Shown here piece after piece: positions 39,751 through 49,780 of a stretch of DNA of 64,000 nucleotides; within the stretch, counting starts at the first letter, position 1; each line of letters begins with the position of its first letter. Under the pieces are notes generated by a model. That model worked only from the letters and a program-made list of their open reading frames with translations. It had not been told where the DNA came from and made no database searches. The stretch spans positions 100,551,739-100,615,738 of the forward strand of contig NC_086248.1 of NCBI RefSeq assembly GCF_021018805.1. Direction: 5' to 3'. Source of the DNA: Prinia subflava (lineage: Eukaryota > Chordata > Aves > Passeriformes > Cisticolidae). Both the position numbers and the translations under genes were made by a program.

Positions 39751-39766
39751 CACACACACACACACA
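39751..39766 (+). repeat. (CA)8 microsatellite
   Basis: Eight CA units at the right edge of the intron 1 CpG island, on the opposite strand sense to the GT repeats further left. Confidence 0.9.
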
Positions 39767-39787
39767 GAGCAGCAACAGCGGCGGCGG

Positions 39788-39880
39788 CAGGAGAGGGGAA
39801 GAGAAAAGCAAAAGAAGGAAGAAAGGGAAAAAAAAAAAAAAAAAAAGGAAATACAAAAAGAGAGAGATGGAGGAACGCCT
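39788..39880 (+). repeat. Polypurine tract with A19 run
   Basis: Almost pure A/G on the plus strand, with an A19 homopolymer at 39828-39846. It sits exactly at the change from the GC-rich island to AT-rich sequence. On the NRXN1-sense (minus) strand it is a long polypyrimidine tract. Confidence 0.85.
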
Positions 39881-39904
39881 ATAAAAGAAAGACCCAAGGA
39901 AAAA

Positions 39905-40784
39905 AATAGCCCAACAAACAATTGCTTATTTATTACTGCCGGTATAATTCACACATTGCAAATAAACAGCACAGTCTTGTCTAGTTATTTCCAAAGCAGA
40001 GGTACACTTTCATTCTTGGAAGAGGACAATTTATTAACACATATCTATGTCTCTATCTCAAATGGCTCTTCAGTACCAGGCATCCCTCCCAGCAATGTAT
40101 CCATGAACACACACGTATGTAGGGAGAAATATGCACAAACCAATATAAATGTAGCTATTGCATTCAGCGCCTAGCCAGTGAATTCATATGCTTCCCCCAC
40201 CCCTTTACAACCATTTTTTGTTCTTCAAAAATTATGATTTAGTCACAGGTGCCCCGATTGAGCCTTTTCAAATTAGAAAAGGAGAGAGAGAGAGACACCC
40301 ATAGGTCAATAAATCCTTAATAAATGCCAGGTCGGTTGGCATGCACAATCCTTGGCAGAATCCTTATTGTATGAAATACAGAGCATTGTCTCTGGGTGCG
40401 GGGAAGACCAGAGTTCACAAATTACCGGATGAAATAAAAGGATCTGAAAAACAACCTTGCTGCAGCCAAAGGGAGAAGCGCTCTAATTCAAAAGCAGACT
40501 TAGCAGCATCATTAATCTTTTCCTTTCATTTCTACGTAATTTCTAGAATCAAATTCTTTCCAAAGCGGCTGAAATGATCGATTTTGCTCCCCTTCCAGCC
40601 TGCAGATGTCTTTATTTTAATATGCTTATGATATAATTTCTACCCCTTCAAAAATGCACACCATCAGCAGGAACCTGAACAGTTTCAAACACATATCGAA
40701 GAAGCCGAGTGCCCTCTTTCTTCTGGCACACAATAGAAAATGTCCCAAATTATCAATGCACTTCCCGCACGAGCCCCTCGTCTC
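39905..40784. other. AT-rich block between two CpG islands; candidate conserved element
   Basis: About 880 bp of complex AT-rich sequence with few simple repeats, lying between the promoter island and the intron 1 island. Texture and position suggest a promoter-proximal conserved regulatory element. No coding signal is convincing. Cross-species alignment would decide. Confidence 0.35.
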
Positions 40785-41159
40785 TTTCAGACCGCCGCCG
40801 ATAAATAACAATAATATTGCGATATCCCATCGCTGCCCCGGCTTCGCGTTTCACCACGGCAGCTCACGCCAGGGAGAACATGCAGCAGATTGATTTTATC
40901 GCTCAAGTCTCGCAGACCCCGCTCTCCCCTCCTCCCCCCGCCTCGGCAAGGGGCAATAAATCACCGCATCCAACCTTTAACTTACACCCCCGCTCCACCA
41001 TCTCCTCTCCTCTCCTCGCCATCCACCTCTCCACAACGCCGTACGCAAACCCACCAGCCTCTCGCGCCGCCACCGCCGCCGCCACCACCGGCTCCGCCGC
41101 GGCGGAGCGGGGCTGGTCCTCCGCGGCGCCGCTGCGCCCGCGCTGCGGGCGCGCCTTAC

Positions 41160-41560
41160 CTGCGCTGGGGCGCGGTGCCGGGCCGGGCCGGGGCAGGCGC
41201 GGCTGCCGGGGCTGCCTCTGCCGCTCGCCGACGGAGCGGAGCGGAGCGGAGCGGGCGCTGCTGCGGGTGCGCGGCGGCGGCGGCGGCGGGCGGGGGCGGC
41301 CGCCGGGAGCGGGGGGCGGCGCCGCCGCGTGACGCCGCCGCACCCGTCTGCCCGCCGGGGGCGGCGCCGCGCGCTGCGGACCCGCCCCGGGCCGGGCCGG
41401 ACCGGGCCGGCACCGCCTCGGACCGGGCACGGGTGGAGGGACCGACCGCGCGGGAGAGGCTGGGCCGGGCGGGAGCGGGGAGGAGCGGGGCGCGGGGCGC
41501 TCCCGCTGCTGCCGTCAGACGGCTGGAGAGGGTCGGCGGGGTCGGATGGGCAGAGGGACA
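41160..41560 (-). other. NRXN1: Predicted non-coding first exon of NRXN1 alpha
   Basis: Inferred. The minus strand has an excellent donor, GCGCAG|GTAAGG, with the last exon base at 41160, inside a dense CpG island 4.3 kb upstream of the exon 2 acceptor. As I recall it, mammalian alpha-NRXN1 also has a non-coding exon 1 followed by an intron of about 4 kb. The 5' boundary is arbitrary, placed where GC content falls near 41560. The minus strand has no ATG anywhere between 41160 and about 41626, as expected for a leader exon. A (CGG)6 run and a (CGGAG)4 run (plus-strand reading) lie inside it. Confidence 0.5.
41232..41289 (+). repeat. (CGGAG)4 and (CGG)6 repeats in predicted exon 1
   Basis: CGGAG repeats four times at 41232-41251, and CGG six times at 41272-41289. 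In the NRXN1 sense strand they read as CTCCG and CCG. Both lie within the predicted 5'UTR exon and are GC-rich short tandem repeats that may vary in length. Confidence 0.85.
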
Positions 41561-41631
41561 GGTGGTGCAACACGGCGAGGGCCCAGAGGGAGCTGCCGGC
41601 TTCCCAGGCAAAGCTCTTCTTTCTTTGCATG

Positions 41632-41733
41632 GGTTTGGGGGATTCTTTTGTTGGTGGTTTGTTTTGGTTTGAAGAGGATGGGTTGGTTTGTTCGCTGGTT
41701 GGTTGTTGGGTTTTTTTATTGGTGATGTGGGTG
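41632..41733 (+). repeat. G/T-rich low-complexity tract at the upstream edge of the promoter island
   Basis: GGTTTG/GGTTGG-like units, with few A or C. It marks the end of the GC-rich promoter island on the upstream side of NRXN1. Confidence 0.85.
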
Positions 41734-41739
41734 TTTTGG

Positions 41740-41812
41740 TGGTACTACTACTAATTATAATCATCATCATCATCTTTATTATCATTATCATTATGTCATT
41801 TTTTTTTTTTAT
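41740..41812 (+). repeat. Trinucleotide-like tract and T run
   Basis: TAC and ATC trinucleotide repeats (about 41743-41775) with TTATCA-like units, followed by a T run at 41799-41810. Confidence 0.8.
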
Positions 41813-44800
41813 GGAACTGAGGTTTGCTGAATTCTGCAAAGCCTGTGGGAAAATGGAAATATAATCTCATGAGCAGAGCACACCTAAGGACCAGGTCCAC
41901 CACAGCCACCGGAGAAATGCTTGGGAAAGCCTTTTCCACTGTCAAACCTGCCTGACTTTGTGTTGGCTCTAAATGGTGGTGAACTGTTAGAGAAATTCCA
42001 CACTTCTCAAGATCGTTTGGTTTAGTGGCATGGAAAGCATTTGGTTGTGCCAAACCTTTCCTCTATCAGTTGACCTTCTAACTTAGTACCTGTGGCCTAC
42101 AGAATGGTGATGAATTGATTGTGAGGGATTTGCATGAAGCCTAAGCCAAGGTCCTGGTAACTTTTGAACACACAGAGTGATGTTTGTCACACCAAGGGTC
42201 AGGAGAGCACTCCCCTATGGGTCATGACACAATTTTTTTGAGAATGGTCTGCACAATTATATTTTTTATATCTGGGTGTGAATGTAGCAACTTAGTTTTG
42301 AACTGAAACTTCAGAACTAAGGGTATATAAAAAGCCTTTTTGCCATTTCAGTCCCGGAGGAGTTAGCTTTGTGATTTATTTTTTCTTAATGAAATGGATT
42401 TCCTCACAGATGACAAGTTTGATGAGGTAACCAAGCAACACGTTAAGTAATGAGAAGAAAAGCTTCGTAGATATGCAGTGTATCTTCAGTGCTTACAGCA
42501 TAATCAGACATCCCTTTTATTCAGACAACTGATATCCACATCCAGTTAATTTCAAACAGAGTGAGGATTTCTCTTGACAATTCTAGTAACTTGACCCCTT
42601 CAAGCAGAGCAAGGAGCAAATATCTCTTCTGCTATGAAAAGCAGATAAATTGTGGACAGCAACATGATAATATACACATTTGAAAAGAAGCAAAGTTGTA
42701 ACTTGATAGTTGTATTAAGTGTATGTATATATATATATATAATATTTTTAAACTGTGGCTTTATTTTTATTAGGCTCACAGTGAGCACAAGTTAAAACTT
42801 CTAATGCCCTTAGATGGGGAATGTCAAAGCCCAAGGCCAATCCACCCTCAATGTGCTGGCACAGTGGAGGTCCTGGCACAGGTGGAGGATTCTTCCACCT
42901 CTAAAGTGAAGGACATCTCAGTTATTCCAACAGTAGCCAGAGGATGCTCATGTTTCTCTAGAAAGAAGCCTGCCACGGTGAGAGGAGGACTGGCAAGAGC
43001 CTACACAGAAATAAAACAACGAGATGTTAAGTGAGCCAGGAATATACAAGAAGATATAAGGGAAATACAATTTCCTTAATTTAAAGGTGCTTTTTTATTG
43101 AGTTTTAGAAAATATATTACTTTTGTCATTTTCATCAATTGTTGCAGCATATGGTGTCATAGTTGTTTCATTTTGAAGCAGCACAAAAAAAAATTAAGAA
43201 AGAGGAAGGAAAAAGAAAAGAAATGTGATTTCCATACCATCTCTGCATCTCTGTAGGTTTTTCAGCTTGACAAATATATATCTTGTAAGAATTACATGGC
43301 CTTACAGAAACCTGACTGTCTTCAGCATAAATTAACATTCTGTGTTATACCAAAATATTTATAGGTTTGGAAAACTAAAGAGATAAAAGCAGCAATGATC
43401 TTCTTGAAAACAAACCAATCATATTTTCTGCGAGGGAGAACACAGTACATTATCCGACTTGCAAGTTCGAGACCTTTTAGAGGGATGTGTATTGTCAGAA
43501 CAAAGTGCCTTTGAAGTACATATGTGAAATTGTCCAACAGTTGTAATTTTAAATAAGAGATCTTTTGGCAAGCTGCAGTGAGTGCTGGAGCTGTCTCTGA
43601 GGCATGCACATGCAATTGCCATGGCTGTCAGAGCTAATAAGAAAGGAAGGAACCAGTCGAGGCACTGTAGAAGAAATAAGAATGATTCTGCTGAGAAATA
43701 AAACACAAAAAACCAACAAAAACAACAAAACTCCACAAAACCAGCAAAATCCACAATTAAAATCAAGCTAAAGGTGCTTCCAGAGGACACTGGCTATCTG
43801 GGCAGGCTTGAGAAGAATATGAAAAGGGAGAAAGTTATTTCTGAGACTGAAAACAGCAGGAATTGTTCTAAAGTTTTGGAAGAGAGAAAACCTGTTTCCT
43901 TGCTGAAGTGGTCCAGGATAATGCTCAGAAATTGAGTGGTTGGATTTTGGGGGCATAGCAAACCTCTGTTCTGGTTATAATCATGCAACATATGCCTGAC
44001 ATATTTCCCTGCTTTGAAGCTATCATCAGTAATCCTTCTATACCAAATCAAATCTTTGAGAAGAACTTCAGACCCACTAGAAATTTGACCCTTTGCATGT
44101 GTGAATAAAAGTGGTTTTTTGGAGGACAGTCCATTTTTTTTGAACAATTCAGTAACATCTTTTGAACTTGGTCCAGAAGGAGGAGCAATGGGACGAGGTA
44201 GATGTGCAGCAGAACTGAGGAAGCTGTATCCAATTGTCTGTATCTGCATACAGGCAGTGGTGTTTAAAGAGATGTGGAGGAAAAAAAGAATAATTTCTGC
44301 CCGTTAACTGCCATATTACTCAGCTGTGGATGAATCAAATATGGGCAAATCTATAATAAGAAATTAGAAGATAACTGCCTTGGAAAAAGTCAGTGGTCAT
44401 AGGTCCTTAGTCAGTCACATAGGTCCTTAGTTGCTCAATTCAAACCAATTAAATACAATTTTGAAGCACTTTAAGAACTTGAAATAAAAGAGGGAACCAA
44501 ATCTATATAGTTCAACAAAATTAATTGCGGCAAACAATGACATACAGTACTGGAGGTATTTGACTGAGACATGTTTGAAATCAGAAAATGGAACAGAGAG
44601 GCAACTCTCTGGATTTGATAGTTTCTCTAGATAATGAGTTTTTGGAGCTAGCTTACACCTAACTTTGGAGGATTAAGGTGTTAAAAACTTGCTTAATACC
44701 AATTCTGAATGGATAAATAATAAAGTACAGGAGCATACTTATGAGGATTTAAAATATTTATTGACCTTATACTCAGCACCGGAATTTAATCATATTTCCC

Positions 44801-47800
44801 AGTCTTCTGCTACTGCAGAAGGTATCAGCTGTATTTGGTGATGTAATGGTCTAGTCATGAAGAGAAGATTGGAAACTTATGCAGTTACAGGTGGCTTTGT
44901 GGGTCCAAAAGTAGTTTTATCCAAGGAAAGCAAACATGGTAAGAAAATGCATAAACATATCTGAGGATCAGAAGGTATTAGTGGACTCTTGGTCAATAAA
45001 AAGTCTCATCTGACCACAAACCATTTCAAGGCTTACATATTTCTCCCTGGAAATAACTGCTTTCATGTGTTTACTGTAATAGTGACAATTTAACATGAAA
45101 CATGTTCAAGAAAATCAGTTGTAATTCCTATTTGATCCCCAAGATGAAAATCTTGGGATGATTCAGAGATTATTTTGGATGCCTTTTTTTTTTTTTTTTC
45201 CCTTGGCTTTGGAGTTTCATTGCAGGTAATTGCTTACAACACTAAGAACAGACCGGTTTAATAGTTCAAAGCATAAAAATGGTATTTACACATATATGAA
45301 ACATGTATGAGACCTTGAACTAAATTTCTGTTACTGATCCAGAATTGCGTATCCAACCTGTGGGTTTGCATTTTTTTTTTCGTTAAATGAGAAATTTGAT
45401 GAGTGTGAAGATATATTCCTAGAACATAATAATCAGAAATTATAGTGTGAAGAATACAGGAGCTACCAAGACCTCAATATCCCTCAAGTGCGTTTGAGAA
45501 GACATCATTAATGACAAAACCCTATATACCCTTCTCAGAACTGAAGGTGCAGTACATTTTCCTACACAAGGCTTGGCTGATGGGCACAGCAGAATACATT
45601 GCCAGGAGAAATCTGTAATGAAATGCCCCATATTAGGTCTCCTGAGCTGTACAAAAACTCCTTTATCAGCCAGCCCTCTTGATGAATCTTCAATAGCCTT
45701 CAGAGTGGATATGGTTTTCTCACTGAAGCTCCATGAAGAAAGTCAAAGTGATGCAAAATGTTCTTCTCAATATATATGTATGGATTTGACAAATGGTATT
45801 GATTAACTGGACAAAGCATGGTTGAACAGAGAATTGATAAATCAGCTGGCTTCCAAAGCACATTTGGTTTGATACTAATTCTTAACAAGAGGGTGATTGC
45901 CTTTTTCTTTATAGAAGAGTTTGTAAGGATTGATATGGACATCACTACTGTGATTTGAAAAAAATTAAATTTCATATTAATAAATTTATTAATTTGAAAA
46001 GAAGCCCCCATGTTCATATCTCAAAAAATTGGTCATTTTCTCTGACTCTCTATGCAGAAATACGGCGTAATATATAAAATATTTATGCAAGCAGCAGATA
46101 CATCTCAGAGCCATCCTTGTAGATTTATGTTTAAGAATAATACACATAAACACTGCAAATAATGCCTTTAACTGCAAAAATATAATGAAATAATGAATTT
46201 AGAATACACAGGTCTTCTTTAGTTCAAATGTTTGCTTTTTGATGTTTTACAGCACTTTTTAAGCAGGAAAGTACAGGCAATCTTAGATAAAAAGAAGAAT
46301 TGAAGAGAATAACAAACTGTTGCATGTTGTTATTGAGTGAACAACAGTCACCAAAGGAACTTGGAAGCTCATTTCATCCCAGAACTGTCTGTGAAATCAC
46401 TTCCTTGAAAAAAATGTGTAAGATATCCCGTCATTGGCAGACGTGGGATAAATATTTTGTAGCAGTCCTCAAGAGAGTTTATTTTAAACTATAAAATATT
46501 TTGCTTCATATTTCTTTCAAAAGTTCTTAACATTTAACAGACTTTATAAATGCTGCTCATAAAATTCCCCATAATTCCTTTAAAAACCTCACTAAATTCA
46601 TACTCCTAAGTAAGTGGTGTAATTTATATGGAATTTATGTGAATGCCATTTTTGTGTAATTTGTATAAATTTCCATGAAACCTATTCATCATCATCAATC
46701 TCCACGTTCCTCTTTCTCTTTGCTGGGAACACAGTGCTGCCTGGATACATCAGTGTATTCATGACCCCCAAATGTTAGGAGAGTTTCTGGGTAATCTCTG
46801 TAGTGAGGGTTCCAAGTGAAAAACAAACTCCTTTCCAAAGCCACACAAATTTGAAAAACAATGAACAGCAAGGCTGGCAGAACAACATGGTGTTCTAGTG
46901 TCATTTATCAGAATACCCGAATCATAGCTGTAGTATGCAAATGAGCAGAAGCAATCAAAGAAATTTCCTTTTGCCACAGCTGCAGGGTTGGGGTTTAACC
47001 GGGAACTTCCCTCGAAGGTGCTGAATCCCCTCAGCCCCCACTCTCTGCTAATGTGGGCGTAGGGTACTGGGAGAAACTTCTCCCATTTTGAATCAAGCTC
47101 TTTGAGAACTTCCAGAAAATCTCTGATTATAATAATTTGTTTTATAATGTGTCACTCTACACTTACAAAAAATGAGTATACTTGCTGTAATTCAAGTATT
47201 CTACAAATACTTAGTTGTACTAAAAGTGTGCCAAGTATACTAAAAATATATTGCTTTCCACAAGGATATAATTTCCTCGTAATCAGAAGATATACTCTGA
47301 TTCAAAAACTGCTGTAATTTTTAATGTTGGTGAGAATTCCTAAGGCATCAAAGCAGAGGGATATTTGTGGTGTAAAGCTGCAGATAGGTAGTTGAGATCA
47401 TGAGTGTTCAAACCATAAATGATGCACCTGCTGGAGAGACTCACAGAGGGAATACTGCCTTGTGCCAGATTGATGGTATTTTAATATTTCAGGGCAGCTT
47501 TATCGTTTGGGCTGCTGAGTTCAAAGAAACCTTCCACTAGGGGAAGTGAGAATTGCCCTTTCCAGGAATTGTAGTATTAATTGCTATTAGTTTAAAAGCT
47601 TGATTCAGTTGATTTTTATTTAGTCCCCACAATGTATCTTGAGAGTCCTTAGTGTTGTCACTTTTTACTAGTTCAGGAATTAGCAACACGTTGCAGAATT
47701 ACAAGAGGAGGAAAATTGGAAAGGGAATTTAAATGAAAGACAGATTGGAAGGCAGCAAAGGAGACAGGTGGGGGATGAAGGATACTGTACATGAAGTGCT

Positions 47801-49500
47801 AAAAAAAAAAAGAGCAACCAAAAATACAAAAGCAAGAATTGTGGTAAATAAAGAGAGGAATGAAAAAAATAAGAGACACCTAATGAAAAATACCAAAATT
47901 TGAGAACTCAAGGTGTGTGGTGGAGACAAAAGCAAAACTATGCAAAACCAGAACAAGTTGTGTTTAGTGGTGTGAGGGTCATGCCAAGGTCAGGAATGCT
48001 GTGAGACTAGATCTGAGGTATTGGGAGAACTCTCTGTGGCTCCTGTTCCTGTCTGACACACACGATCTGTGTCACGGCAGGATTTTTCAGGACTAATCCT
48101 ATGGTGCTTCCAGGGCAAATTTGACTTTCCCTTGCTATGAAATAATGTAGTTCTTGTGGTCCTGTCAAAAGGGAAAAGTCACAAAACATTTTATAATATT
48201 ATTTCCCTCCTGTTCATCACCAACTTTACTCACTTTAAGATTCAAACAAACAAAAAACCTCACCAGAATCCAGGGTAGCCTATACTTTCAACCCGGGAAA
48301 CTACTTTTTCAACTCAAAATAAATTTATTCAAGCTTTTCTGTAGTATCTGGAGGGTTTGTGTCTCTCTCTAAGAAATACTCATCTGATGGCAGAGGGTGT
48401 ATTGCATTTGTGTTTTTAAAACTGCCCATTACTCTTTGCTTTGTGTAATCTTTCTGGTTTTCCTGTTGTTTCAACTTTTTGCCTTCCTTTGACGTGTTCA
48501 ATATATGGTTTTTTACTTTTTTACTCTTGCTCTTTCTCATGATTCTCTCCCACCATTTTGCGGCTGCAGCTTCTGCTGACTACTGCTTTTGATTTAGCTA
48601 TTTTGTGCAAAAAAATACCATAGCTACCAAACCATTAGAAAAAACGGAGATTTCAGAGAGACTTACACAGTGGCAGGAGGAAAGGTCAAGATACTGCATA
48701 TTTTTAACAATAGACTCAAGTCCTCTCTCATTTATTTGGTAAACTCTTTTTTCGCTGGATGCATTGCAAGACAAAAGTTTTTATTCTGTAGCCAGGTAAC
48801 CCCATACTGATCAACCCAAAATAATCTGAAGATGGTTTTAAAGATCCAATTTGAACAGTGAGTACTGTTTAATAGATGTTCCCTACTAGCAATCCTTCAT
48901 TTTCCTGCATTTAGTGTGCTTTTTCAATGGTGCATATTCATGTTTTCTCCAAATTATTTTATATTGCATTCCTTATACATCCTCTCACCAATAGACTTCT
49001 CTGGCTGTAGTGACCAGTGGAAAGATGTCTTCATCTTCTACTGATTGTGTTTGTCTCAAGTTATTTCAACACACATAAAAGAATTTAATATGACAAATGA
49101 TGAAAAGATGAAGTAATACAAATATTGCACCTTTATTTTTGAGATGTAGGTGCAGGCTGAATCGTTCAGTTATGGTTGTAGCAAACTGGAAGATATAAAT
49201 TGCTCCCCAACCGTCGTATGAAAGACAATATCTAGCTTTAGTTCTTTATTTATCAGCTAAACTTATAGCAATGTCTCCAAGTAGATAGATCATTTGGAAT
49301 CTGACAATTCCAAGGTATTGCTGAGTGAGAAAAAGTAGTTCTGACCTTGCAGACAGTGGTATTTCCATGGTTATGTTGGTTATAGACAAGGGGCCTGGAC
49401 TGGAGTACCTCAAGGCTTTGATCCTATAATTTAGCAAATGCATGGCTCCAGCAGGGCTTCCCTCTGGTTCTGAGAGCTTATATTGATTCTTAGATATTCA
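41813..49500. other. Upstream intergenic DNA
   Basis: AT-rich, with no recognisable gene on either strand. It contains a short TA repeat at 42726-42741, a T run at about 45184-45200, a direct repeat of CATAGGTCCTTAGT with 20-bp period at 44398-44431, and an octamer ATGCAAAT at 46935-46942. A slightly GC-richer stretch at 46.96-47.11 kb is of unknown nature. An antisense/divergent lncRNA from the NRXN1 promoter could run through here, but the sequence alone does not show it. Confidence 0.65.
42726..42741. repeat. (TA)8 microsatellite
   Basis: Eight TA units within an AT-rich stretch. Confidence 0.9.
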
Positions 49501-49539
49501 ATGACTTAATGCTACAGGCAGAGAAACACACAGATTTTC

Positions 49540-49780
49540 CTGATGTTTGCAGGTTTCAGGATGTTAAAATTATGCAAATTGAGCACAGTTTGCCCAAAAA
49601 GCAAATTAGCATTGTGCACCTGTAGCAAGCATAATATGTGTATCCCCATGAAAGTATGAACATTCAGCACATTTTTACCTCATTAGCACTCCAGGGGTGG
49701 CAGTGACTTAATTCTTTGCTGTAGCAAGCTCTGTAGCTGTTACCCACAGTCATTTTACAGTTGTCCATAAAACATGTGCA
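49540..49780. other. Candidate conserved non-coding element with octamer motif
   Basis: Complex sequence carrying a perfect octamer ATGCAAAT (49572-49579), a nearby CAAATTAGCAT, and several homeobox-like TTAGCA/ATTAGC motifs. POU and homeodomain factors bind such sites. Conservation is assumed from texture only. Confidence 0.3.

Larger units (their letters stand above)
38660..39790. promoter_or_regulatory. Intragenic CpG island in NRXN1 intron 1
   Basis: About 1.1 kb of strongly GC- and CpG-rich DNA, separate from the promoter island. It contains an E-box (CACGTG, about 38663), an RE1/NRSE match at 38955-38975, GC boxes, and G-runs on the plus strand around 39120-39200. A GT repeat lies left of its left edge, with further GT and CA repeats inside and at its right end. 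It could be an enhancer, a silencer platform or an alternative promoter. No recognisable protein is encoded. Confidence 0.6.
36851..41159 (-). other. NRXN1: NRXN1 intron 1
   Basis: Bounded by the predicted exon 1 donor (GTAAGG, 41159) and exon 2 acceptor (CTGCAG, 36851). The part from 36.86 to 38.4 kb is ordinary AT-rich DNA with no coding signal. The part from 38.4 to 39.8 kb is a GC-rich island with flanking microsatellites. The part from 39.9 to 40.78 kb is AT-rich but low in repeats. Long open frames in the GC-rich part occur on both strands and in overlapping frames, so they reflect base composition. Confidence 0.5.
40785..41570 (-). promoter_or_regulatory. NRXN1: CpG-island promoter of NRXN1 alpha
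   Basis: The DNA is dense in C, G and CpG, with many GC boxes (for example around 41290, 41350 and 41385), no obvious TATA box, and a CRE-like TGACG at 41330. It surrounds the predicted exon 1 and its donor. TATA-less CpG-island promoters are typical of broadly initiated neuronal genes. The exact start sites cannot be read from sequence. Divergent plus-strand transcription is possible. Confidence 0.6.

Noticed and set aside
38555..39856. 433-codon minus-strand open frame
   Set aside because: Pro/Ala/Arg/Ser-rich, with long competing open frames on both strands. It is a product of GC-rich composition and contains microsatellite-encoded runs.
40890..41839. Several 140-260-codon open frames in the promoter island
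   Set aside because: Compositional open frames on both strands. The region is better explained as promoter and non-coding exon 1.
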